From positions 14,709,532-14,773,531 of the forward strand of contig NC_090718.1 in assembly GCF_040954835.1 (NCBI RefSeq): a DNA stretch of 64,000 nucleotides, in the 5' to 3' direction. Below, piece by piece: positions 36,650 through 46,761 of the stretch; position 1 is the first letter of the stretch, and each line of letters opens with the position of its first letter. The notes beneath the pieces were generated by a model that searched no databases, was not told the DNA's origin, and worked only from the letters and a program-made list of their open reading frames with translations. Source of the DNA: Lepisosteus oculatus (Eukaryota > Chordata > Actinopteri > Semionotiformes > Lepisosteidae). The position numbers and the translations under genes are program-made.

Positions 36650-37098
36650 TCCAGCAGGGGGCGCTCACCCTGTGGTCCACGTGGGTCCTAATGCCCCAGT
36701 ATAGTGATGGGGACACTATACTGTAAAAACAGGTGCCGTCCTTCGGATGAGACGTAAAACCGAGGTCCTGACTCTCTGTGGTCATTAAAAATCCCAGGGC
36801 GCTTCTCGAAAAGAGTATGAGTGTAACCCCGGCGTCCTGGCCGAATTTCCCATTGGCCCTTACCAATCATGGCCTCCTAATAATCCCCATCTCTGAACTG
36901 GCTTCATTACTCTACTCTCCTCCTCACTGAGAGCTGATGTGTGGTGAGCGTTCTGGCGCACTATGGCTGCCGTCGCATCATCCAGGTGGGGCTGCACATT
37001 GGTGGTGGTGGAGGGGATCCCCATTACTTTTAAAGCGCTTTGAATGGAGTGTCCAGAAAAGCGCTATATAAGTGTAAGCAATTATTATTATTATTAAT
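36650..37098 (+). repeat. SINE copy 4 in the tomm40l 3' UTR
   Basis: Starts at ccagcagggggcgctcaccc, lacks the 5S head, and runs through the whole body to aagtgtaagcaattattatt. It is in the same orientation as tomm40l. Confidence 0.85.
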
Positions 37099-37445
37099 GC
37101 CATGATGTGTCTGTGTTGTGGCAGCGATGGCAGGCTTGGCCGATTGTGTCAGGTGACGCAGTGCATCTAGGCCTTAATCCGAAGCTAGTGAAGGACCAAT
37201 TAAATTGTACCCTTGACAGTGTTCTCAAAGCCAGCATTCCACACATGAATGGCAGCTGCCTTGTGGTGCTCCGGCTTCTTTACATCAAAATCCAAACATA
37301 GCTTTGATGCTGCAGGCATGCATCCCCAGACATATTTTTGAGGAAGACGCACTTGGTCTACAGACCAAACCAGACAGCGCCTCTTGTGTCAGCTGAAGAG
37401 GTCACATAGGCACCGACCTGGGACTGTTCATGAGTGTTTTTGTGT

Positions 37446-37451
37446 AATAAA
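37446..37451 (+). terminator. tomm40l polyadenylation signal
   Basis: AATAAA about 1.1 kb after the stop, beyond SINE copy 4. Confidence 0.5.
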
Positions 37452-37470
37452 CATGTCCTGAAGCTGGAAG

Positions 37471-39054
37471 TTTTTTTGATGTCATTTAAAGACTCGTAAG
37501 CTCGTGTGAAGCAGTTTGTCAAAGCTGGCACAAACAGCTTGTTGGAAAAGTGCCTCCAATTTGAAGCATGCTATGGAGTTCTGCTTCTCACACTTGTTAA
37601 GCAGTGGATCTAGATCTCCTTATATATCTTTTTTTTTCCCCCAGAGTCCTCAATATCACTTCAGGTATCAGTTAAACAGGCAAACAAATCTCTAAAGCAC
37701 TGGAGGTGTGTTTTCTGACTAGTCAAGGTCAGAAGCAGTTCTACCGGTCTGGGTTTTTGTTTACTGCATTTGTACTGCAGGCAAACTGCTGCTAAATATA
37801 ATAACTAACATTTAAATTCAAAAGAGCTTCCAAGCTGGTGCAAAGGGAACAATAGAACCACTGAAAAGTACAATGCTTTGTGCAGGAGCTGTTGACAGAT
37901 GGTGCAGTAGCTCAACAGTGTGGTGAAGCAGATTTGCACTTATGCGTTGATGTGTCCAAGGAGTGTCTATGTTGTCCTTTTTGAGTTGCAGGGATAAAAC
38001 ATTGTTGTCATGTGTGGGTCTTACTGCAACAAAAGCAGATTTTGTTCATTTTCTTACCCCATTTGCTGTGCGCATGAGACATTACTCCTGAGATTTATTA
38101 CTTTGCTTAGCTCTGTAAAAACACATATCCCAAGATTATGGTCTTGTCCTAAGAATTGCGTAAGTGTCAGTGCGTGCCCCTGAAGGCTGCCCTGCCCTGA
38201 TAACCTTCCAGCCTGTGCCTCTTTCTAAACGTCAAGTAACTAGTAGGTATGACTGAACAGAACAGGGGTAAAAATTGGATAAAACTGACACCATGTGAAA
38301 GTTAGCAAACACATGTAGTATCAGGAATGGAAGTTGATAATCGGGTGGAGTGTAATAGTCTTAAACACAGACTACAGTTGCCTAGTTATTTGATGGAATT
38401 TAATTTATTTGAAATGGCATCCATGTTGCACACATTACCTACTGTTGAATAGATCTCATGTTCAGCTTGTCAAAAGCATATCTGTACACAGTTGCAATTG
38501 TTTTTAATTATGTACTTCTTAATTTATTCAGATATTGTTATCCTGTCATCATTGCTTTGGGAATTCTGAGATCATTGTTGGTATTTAATGGGGTAAAGGC
38601 ACAAACAGGAAGTGGAATTATATCCAGCTGTTTCTATCCCCACAGCCTCCTTCAAGAATAAGTAAAAACTAATGCCCAATGTAAAATAAAGTTTTAGAAA
38701 CTGTTCTCAATGTGTGGGTCATTGCTGTTTTAAGATGAATGTTATAATAGTGAAGCGCTTGACCATTTAAAAATCATTATTTTTAAATTTTCCCAGAATA
38801 GTTCATTTTTAATTTAAGCATTTAAATCTTTCTTTTGTTTAATTATTTGAGTAATAATACTAGCTGGAATATGTATTTTATGGGAAATGTTGTTGTTTTG
38901 CTTTGCAACTGGTTGTTGTTTTTACATGTACTAATTTGAGCAATAACAGCTTAGCTTTTCCCATCCATCCACTATTGGAAAGGAGCCTTTTTCTGGCAGG
39001 GATCAGGGCAAACCTACCAACAACTCTTCCATAAGCACATGGCTCAAAGTGGAC
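37471..39054. other. Intergenic, nothing identified
   Basis: AT-rich spacer after tomm40l, with no exon-like ORF or recognisable repeat. Confidence 0.4.
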
Positions 39055-39215
39055 AAAATCCAATGTTAAGTAGAGTTTCCCTTCTGTCTGAAAGGCATAG
39101 TGCAATTTGACTGTAAAAGGGTGATTTACTTCCACCAGTATGTCCCATTCCATTTTTGGATCGATCCCTCACTTTCAAACACATTTTCTTCAGCACTCAC
39201 TGGACGGGCAGCATT
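39055..39215 (-). pseudogene. Ribosomal S6 kinase (RPS6KA/RSK) pseudogene fragment
   Basis: On the minus strand, residues [20 protein letters not shown] then [13 protein letters not shown] match the N-terminal AGC kinase domain of RSK family kinases ([31 protein letters not shown]). Just upstream, in another frame, [12 protein letters not shown] matches VLKK.TLKVRDR, so a frameshift separates the two parts; a TGA follows the weakly matching FLR...LPVQ segment further upstream. Similarity stops at LDF followed by GT, which may be an old exon edge. No ATP-lysine region or activation loop remains. Whether it is a retrocopy or a genomic duplicate cannot be told by eye. Confidence 0.75.
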
Positions 39216-40838
39216 TTACTGCAGGACACACGCAAGAACATGGGGCTAATACAGAGATGCCATCATATACACAGCATCTCTCCAACCAAATTGTTCTTTA
39301 AGCCTCATCCCCTTTCTGTTTTAATGGCAGGGTTTCAATGCCAGCTTGTCTCGAAGCACCCCAGTGAACATGGAGCCTTGCGGTGAACCTGACTATCACC
39401 CTGGTGTAAAAATACTAAATACCTTCTGTCCTTCTGGGTGGGAAAAGGAAAAGATTCCAGAAGTAAATTGCTCAAGCCACTTCTGTACCAGGCTTTTCTC
39501 CCCCTCCTCAGGGAAGTGCCATGCCCTGCTATAAACTCCTGGGGCAAGCGAGCACAGTACCTCAGGCCTGCGTTATTCAGGTGCTGTCACACCACCACCA
39601 CCAGTTCTGTGCCTGTGGTCAGAAACCAAATTTTGTAACACTGTTCCCACCCAAATAATGTGGAAGGTTAAAGTCTCGACAATAAAAAACATACATCTCT
39701 TCCGTTGTCTTACTGCGCATGTTTGCATAAACATCTCGATACTGTTACTCAGCTAAATCTAAATTGGAATAGCATGTGTTGCAGCAGAAATACCACCCCC
39801 TCATCCCCATTACGCTCATAAACTCTTTCTCTGCAAGTTTATCCAGTGATTCACACACAAACCTCCTGCGAAGGTGCTTTAATGAGCCGTCTTTATCCTG
39901 GGCCGTTTGCAATGTGCTTTGTGAGTTGCTGAAGTGCACTGCCTAAAAAAGGTCACATTTCAGGCTGTGAATCTCAACACAGTGTGACGTTTGTGTGTCA
40001 CTAACAAGCTCAGCAGGCATGGTCCCCTGAATTTTTCAATCTGGCGTTGTCTCAAGGCTACATGCGAAACTAAGAGAAATACCACAAAGCTCAGTGACGC
40101 ATAGTTTTGGCCTATTTGCCTAAACACATTAATTAAAACCAGCAGAACATGAATTTCCACATGTAAATGTGTGAAATTCCCAAGAATGATTAGGATCCTG
40201 TTTTGAAAGCTCTCAGTTTCCAGTGTTTAGCTGCAGGCTGCAAAGGTATCTTGCAGATTACAGCCCAGTAGATGGGATTGGAAAGCAACAATACTTGCAC
40301 TTAATAATATTGCTTAAAGAGCTATTAACAGAGTAAAAAAAACACTAATGGGGTCACTGCAGCCCTATTCCAATTCATGTTTTTTTTAATATACCGTATG
40401 TACTGAAGGTTGAAGAGCTGGTTTATCTGGTCCCATACTGTTGATTTATAAGGAAACATAACATGAGTTGTTCCGTGTTCTCACTTGCTTTATCTGTTTG
40501 GCAGTCCAGTACTCTGTTTCAGGAACAGTCCATTCAGGTCTCTGTTCTCTGTCTCTGCTCTATGAAGGTGATATTTCTCCTGGTTGGGTTTACTGCAGCT
40601 GAATTTGTGTTGCGGCGTAAAGCAAGTGCAGGCCTATGGCCAGTCTGCAGGGCTGTACATGCTCTGTGCTGAATGTGAGGCTATGGACTTGTCTCTCTTA
40701 TCGCAGCACAATCACACTTCCTCATTCCTCCCTGGTGACACACCGCCCCACTCTCTGCTGCATGTTCAGGACACATTCAGCCTCCACACCCTCTAGCTCT
40801 CCCATCTTCTTGTTCCTTCTCTCGGTGTCGCCCGGCAG
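39216..40838. other. Intergenic, nothing identified
   Basis: No supported gene. Several short plus-strand ORFs (for example 39346-39534, 40463-40672) have no family resemblance. Confidence 0.4.
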
Positions 40839-40942
40839 ACACCCTGGAGATCAGCTGGAGGTCTGCAGCTGCTGATGAGCCTCTCGATGTCCAGCCTGAT
40901 CTTCTGGAAGAGGGACTGACACCTGAACCCCTGGAAATCTGA
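40839..40942 (+). CDS. Orphan terminal-exon-like ORF (unassigned)
   Basis: A CT-rich tract ending in cccggcag (to 40838) is followed by an open frame of 34 codons to TGA, reading TLEISWRSAAADEPLDVQPD then LLEEGLTPEPLEI. It is acidic and proline-containing. It looks like the last coding exon of a plus-strand gene, but I found no partner exon upstream and recognise no family. It may be chance. Confidence 0.25.
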
Positions 40943-42251
40943 TGATCTGATATGCCAGTGTTGGGTGAGCTGAATAATTTTTAAATGATGATGGAAATTC
41001 AAAACATTCTACAGAGATTTTTACCAGATTTATTTTCACTGCTGTCAGTCTTCCTCATATAGGGTTGTGGCATAAGTGTTGCTGTTATTCATGAGGATGG
41101 CCAAGATCCTCATGATCATTGTCGTCAGATGAGTGAGACTTCCCGACTGAAGGTTGTCTCTTACATCTCTCAACACTTGAAGACAATACTCGTGGCCCTC
41201 CTATTTAAACATTCCTGAAAATTACACCCATGTGCATCACTCACAGGAGCATTTCAGGCTACTAGAGATCGCAATGAATAGTGCTCCTCAACGTACCTCT
41301 CTAATTTTGTAATTGATTGTAGTTTTGTACGGCTATGTCTGTGTATTTAATTTGCCCAATCATAAAAATCCTTAGTTCTAAACAAAGCCTTATTATGCAC
41401 TTTGTCTTATTTATGATCTCTAACAAATCGCAGTGCTGACGCTGGATGTGTGGCGAGAGATGAAAACTATTTAAATGAGTGTTTACGTAAAAATGTTTTT
41501 CCTGTAACTCTAGTCCCTAGTGCCTCAGGAACGTGTGTGTGTGTCTGTGTGTGTTCAAATCCGTACACATCCTAGCCTGTCGCTTGCTGTAATTAATCAC
41601 TAGGGCCTCTGCAACTTGAGGGGCTCCAGACTGCTAAAAGAAACACGGGGGTCTGTGTTTTGTTCAGTCATGTGTCAAAATATAAATAGCTCGATTTAAA
41701 AAACGTTCTGGTCATGAAGTTCGAATTTTGATCCTGAAGCATGAATTCATGTCCATGTCCTGCTTGCTTTGATTTAAGCTAAGCCAAGCACATGGAGCTT
41801 GTTTTTGTCTTTTCCTCCGATCTGCTCTTGCTCTGGTGTGACACGGAGGATGAGAAATGCAGATGAGAAAGAGAGCAGTTGTTCACAGACAGTGAGGTCC
41901 ACTGCAGTTCTGACAGGGTTGTGTACTTCAGAGTGTTTTGTACCTCTAAACGCCTGGAAGAAGGATGGGTGTGCACATCTGGCCAAGTTGCATCTGTTTA
42001 ATTTAGTCCTTGCACTTTGTTATTTCACGGTTGTGAATGCACAGTTGTCTTTGTGCATTCTGTTACAGCAGGGCTCTGTACCTTTCCTGCAGTGCAATTC
42101 TGTAATCCTGCTGGATGGATCGTGTGGGCAGGATGCCCCCCAGATCATCTGTCCCAGATGCCATGAGGGGACCCCAGCCTCAGCCCTGCAATCTGCGGAG
42201 AACAGCCTGCACAGAGAGAAGGGAGCAGCCCCCTTTCTGCACGCTGCCAGA
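40943..42251 (+). other. Upstream region of the cytokine receptor gene
   Basis: A TATA-like TATAAATA occurs at 41681-41688, about 560 bp before the receptor ATG. The frame upstream of the ATG is open for about 150 codons, but the sequence shows no domain and the ATG at 42252 opens a good signal peptide. Confidence 0.35.
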
Positions 42252-45200
42252 ATGAGGCGGTTCTTCCCCACGGCGGCAGTGTTCCTCTGTCTCCTCTGCT
42301 GCAACGTCACACCCTCGGGTAAAGCAACTTTGCAGTGTTTTTCACTAAAATAATTCCCATTAGAGCTGCTGGTCCACACACACGCTTTCATACTGAACTT
42401 TGCTTTTTAAAGCTGTTCTGAATGATGTACAGTGCGAATAAGGCCTTGTGCTTGGCCTGAGATGGCGCAGTTCTTTGTGTGCTGATGTGCTGATTCTGTG
42501 CTCAGTACCTGATGAAACACAGCCTCGGGAAGTGGACAGTTCCTGAGCTCCTGTCCCTCTCTTCAGCAGGCGGGCTCTCTCCCCCAGTGAACCTGAACGT
42601 GGCCATAGTGGATTTCGTCAGCCAAGTCCAGTGGACCCCAGGACTAGGGGCCCGCCCGGGCACTCTCTACTCCTTACAGATGAAAAACACATTACTGGGG
42701 TGAGTCCTGCAGAGACATTGACTTTACTGGCAGACCCAGAAATTTGGAGCTTTGCCTGGGATTAGCAACAAAGCAAGGAAACCATAAGGATTTCACTCAC
42801 TCAATCAGGGCAGGAGTCCCAATTTCTTTGCCTTTCAGTTGTGACTCTTATGGGTAATGTCTTTCGTGAGCTTTTTAGTGATGGTGGGCTGTTGAAAGCC
42901 CAAAGGCTTTATGAGGACAAGTGCAGGAACTCAGATAAATCCATATCCGTTATTTATATTTTAGAAAGCGTGGCTCTAAAAGTGTGCTGGAACTTTTTCT
43001 TTCTCCGGGTTTTTCTTTCTAGCTTAAATCAGACGTGGGAGCAGGTTGAAAACTGCACTGCCATCGAGTCAACGAGTTGCAGGCTGCCGCTGTCGTTTGC
43101 CGACATCTACGGGTACTTCTTCATCAGAGTGAGAGCCACCTGGAACGGGAGAGACTCAGACTGGTCCCAGACGAAGCAGTTCCAGCCCTACAGAGATTGT
43201 AAGGGTCTTCCCCTCTTCCGTAGTCTGTCGCTTACTGTAGGTTAGTGTCTGCTACAGGGATATCCGAGAGCTCTTTGAAATCCCAGTCAAATCTGGCTTC
43301 TACTCGTAGCCCGACCCTGTGTAGCTGAAAGAAATTGTGACATTAACACACATACCTATTTGCATTTTGGTTTTGGGGGGTTTTCAGTTTTTTCAGACTT
43401 GGGATACACCCCTGTACAAGACATGAATAAAGACCCCCTCCGCGGACACCCCTGCCTGTCAGAGCTGTTTGTCGCTTGGCACACAGCGCCTGACAGGAGG
43501 GGGGGACATCTCTCACTGACCTCGCTGTCGCATGCTGGTCACCGGAGTCACTGTTACAGCAGAACGTGGCCTTGGCAGTGCCCCTCTTTGCATTTACAGC
43601 ACCACGAGCAGAATTCCATTTGCAGTTGGATACTACTACTGCTGTGCTACTACTAATAATTTATAGAACTTTAATTTAACACCATATGTAATGATAAAAA
43701 AACAGTACAGAAATAAAATACAATTCGTAAAAGACAGGCCCCAGTAAAAATATGTTTTAAATTTTAGATATAAAAACAGTCAAAGAATCTGCCTCTTGAA
43801 GAGTCGCAGGAAGGGCATCAGAGCAGTGAGAGATTTAGTCCCAGGTACACCGAGCAGTGGATCAGCCTCATCTGACCACAGCCTTCGGGAAGCTGGGCAT
43901 ACATGAACGAGTTCAGAAATGAATGATGGAGCCAAATTATTCAGAGCCTTATTTGTCAGTATCAAGATATTTTATTGAATATGTGACTTTATGGGCAACC
44001 AATGATGAGATTAAGGGCTTGACCTGTATAAAACTGCACTTGTTCAGTCTGGGGCCACTCCTTTCTGTGACTCCTGCACTCCTCAGCAGTCCTCACAGCT
44101 GTGCTTTGGTGCTGGACAGCCCTCTGCAGGGCTTTCCTGTCCCTCCGTTTTCCCATTTTTATTTCAGTGGGAGACCTGCAGAGTTTTTGAAGCAGGCATT
44201 TCTTTACTTCTTTTTGTTGCTGCTGCATTGCTAGATGTTGAAATAACTGAGGCCTTGCAGGACTGAACTTCCCATTCTCTCTATCTGTCTTGGCAGCTGA
44301 CATGAGCCCCCCCATCACCTCCCTGTCGTTTAGCGAGCAGTCCATCTCTGTGCGCGTTCACCACCACATAGCGCCACTGTGGAGAAGCCTGCAGTATGTC
44401 ATTGAGATGTATGAAACCAGGAAGCCAAAGACAGTGCAGGTAAGGACACCCTGGATAAAGGCGTCTGTTCAGTAATGAGCTGACAGTGATAATGCTAGTC
44501 AGTGTGGTATGGAGATGCTTGTTCTGTGTTTTATAACTAGACTGGTAGAGACATGGGTTCATCTCATTACTTTCATTACTTTTAATCCAGCTCTTAAAAG
44601 TAAGTAAGAGCTAAAATAAACTGTTTTTGTCTGTGTTCAAATATCGTTCTACAAGGACCTGTGCAGACAAGTTCAGCCACTGGGTTTCTCTGCTGTTCTT
44701 GCAGCTGGAGTACCTGTCGAACGTCTCCGGGCAAGCCATGCATTGCTTCGAGGGACTGATCCCACAGTACCGCTACTGTGTGAGAGCCAAGGTCATCGCC
44801 CACACAGAGAGCCCGCTGTCCCCTGAGAAGTGCATCTCACTGCCCAGCAAGAGTGCAGGTTAGTCGGGAAAGTCTCCCAGTAACATCCCAGTAACATCTG
44901 TTTTCCGTACTTCCTTCCCTGCCTGCAGGCTTTCCCAGTCACCCACATCTCCCACATCTGGAACAAAAGAGATTCTCTTGCATTTAAAACCAAGAACAGG
45001 AGATACTTCTTCACCCGAAAAGCGAGTGTGGAACAAGCTGCCCAGCCATGTGGTTGATGCTGATGCCTTGGCTTCTTTCAAGGATCAACGTGATAGAAAG
45101 CTCAATTAACTAACAGCTAGTTGAGTGGCCTCTGCTCGTGATCATGTTTTTATGACAGACAGTCTGTGTGCTAAAGGCTGTTTGTTGAGCTACAACCAGT

Positions 45201-46761
45201 GTGTTTGTCCTGCTGGGTGTCAGCCCGTGATGTGTGAAGTGGGAGAGCAGGAGGTCCTGTTTGTCCATAGTCGTGCTGTACTGCACGTTCATCCTCTCTG
45301 ACTTACAGGCGATTCACATCTGGGTTTGTTTTCTTGCCCGCTACCCCAGTCCACAACTGGAAAATGGTGAGCGCCGTGAGCTGTGCCCTCCTCCTGCTTG
45401 CCTTCCTGGCAGTGACCTCCATCCTGCTACTGTTGTGCTACCTGCGGCCCAAGCCTTCGGCGTGCCAGACACCCCGCACACTGGTATGTCATTAAGAGGC
45501 TCACTGGCTGCACTGCCAGCAGGTGGCGCTAAAAGGGTTTTGTCCTGCTGATAGGGTTCTTCTCTGTAATGGAGGCTTAGCTCTCTTATTTCATGAGGTG
45601 AGCAGATCACAGAACTAGGACTAGGAGAGTGGCAAGCTTTAAAATATGCAAGTTTATAATATCATAATATGTGAGGTATGTATTTGTTGCATGTGTTCAA
45701 TTGGAAAATCATAGTCTGGCTTCTTGACACAGCTATCCTTTCGCTTAAACTGTTTTTCCTACAAGGATTCTTCTCTGCATTTAAAAAGAAAGCACGTTGC
45801 AGCAGTGTTATCAGCACCAGTAATAATAGCATCCCCATCTATGAATTGGCTTCTTTACTCTGCTCTCCTCCCCACTGAGAGCTGGTGTGTGGTGAGCGTT
45901 CTGGCACACTATGGCTGCCGTCGCATCATCCAGGTGGGGCTGCACACTGGTGGTGGTGGAGGGGATCCCCATTACCTGTAAAGCGCTTTGAGTGGAGTGT
46001 CCAGAAAAGCGCTATATAAGTATAAGCAATTAATTAAATTAAATCTCTTTTGTGACCAGATGATTTTCAGTGAGGATCCATGCTGGAGACAAAACCTCAA
46101 GAATGTGGTCTGGAATCCGAAAGGCACACTGGTATCCAGCCCTGCAGTGTCTGCATGGCACTGTTCCACTGCGCTGGGCAAGTGGGAGTCACAGGATGAT
46201 CAGTTCCCCTCTGACGCCTTGGTCTCCAGTGAAGTGCCCGATTCCCCCACCAGTCTGCACGTGTACTGCAAGAGGTGCTCGCTGTTCCTGGCACAGGGAG
46301 AGGAGGAGCCAAGCCCCACGGAGAAGCTGGAGCCACAAGAGCCTCCAACCTCTGGACATGACACAGATGAACAGGAACTGGGTCCTAGCTACAAGCAGGA
46401 ATTTGGGACTGATGTGGCTGGACAGCCATTTGATAAAATCTTAGAGGACAGTGGGGGCTTCTCTGAGCTTCCTAGTTCCAATCTGCCTCTGGATCATGGA
46501 CCTGCTGAAGGTGTCCGACCCAAGTTCAGTGAAATCTACTACAAGACCGCTGGTGACTGGGATACAAGTGCCAGTGGTGTGATGTATGGCGACCCACAGC
46601 TCTATATCAGTGTCCTGGGGCTCTGTCAGGAGGCCTCAGAGGAGCCTGTTTGCGCCCCTGCTTTGGTGGAGTCAGAAGCCTATGAGCAGACCCTGCTGGG
46701 CACAGCTAATCGCGTCTTGCCCACTGGGTATGAATGGCGCCCAGACCCTTGTGCACTTTGA
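42252..46761 (+). CDS. Class II cytokine receptor (CRFB family; IL10RA- or IFNLR1-like)
   Basis: Single-pass receptor of the interferon/IL-10 class. Seven coding exons: 42252-42318, 42570-42699 (or from 42567), 43023-43198, 44297-44439, 44705-44858, 45350-45483, 46060-46761. They total 1506 nt, 501 aa, with phases matching. Exon 1 is a signal peptide (MRRFFPTAAVFLCLLCC). Exons 2-3 form fibronectin-type domain D1 (SPPVNLNVAIVDFVSQVQWTP ending YFFIRVRATWNGRDSDWSQ). Exons 4-5 form D2 (ending SPLSPEKCISL). Exon 6 is the transmembrane segment (VSCALLLLAFLAVTSILLLL) followed by a proline-containing box1-like stretch. Exon 7 is a 233-residue tail with tyrosines at EIYYKT, VMYGDPQLY and AYEQT; I see no YxxQ STAT3 motif. 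The seven-exon layout is typical of the class. D2's ending resembles IL10RA, and IL10RA lies near GRIK4 on human 11q. The tail's EDSGGFSELP recalls IFNLR1. Not resolved. Confidence 0.85.
43780..43965 (-). pseudogene. LINE reverse-transcriptase C-terminal fragment
   Basis: The minus-strand ORF includes NKALNNLAPSFISELVHVCP, then SRRLWS and VPGTKS. This matches the conserved C-terminal region of fish CR1/L2/Rex-type RT ORFs (ALNGLAPSYISDLL..Y.PSR.LRS....L.VP). It is inside receptor intron 3. Only this fragment is recognisable. Confidence 0.5.
44949..45125 (+). repeat. Dispersed repeat fragment in receptor intron 5
   Basis: gtgtggaacaagctgcccag followed by catgtggttgatgctgatgc and ttggcttctttcaaggatca resembles a widespread fish repeat that usually ends gccgaatggcctcctctcg. 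A reverse-oriented relative may lie at 48603-48670 (gccattcggcccatctggct). Confidence 0.5.
45826..46036 (+). repeat. SINE copy 5, 3' part, abutting receptor exon 7
   Basis: Starts at aatagcatccccatctatga, contains gtgtggtgagcgttctggc and tatggctgccgtcgcatcat, and ends gctatataagtataagcaat. Only about 25 bases separate it from the acceptor of exon 7 at 46059. Confidence 0.85.

Larger units (their letters stand above)
36330..37470 (+). other. tomm40l 3' UTR
   Basis: Non-coding sequence from the stop to the AATAAA at 37446-37451 (tgtgtaataaacatgtcctg). It contains SINE copy 4. Confidence 0.55.

Noticed and set aside
41799-42251. N-terminal extension of the cytokine receptor (open frame about 150 codons)
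   Set aside because: The ATG at 42252 starts a typical signal peptide; the extension has no domain and would bury that signal.
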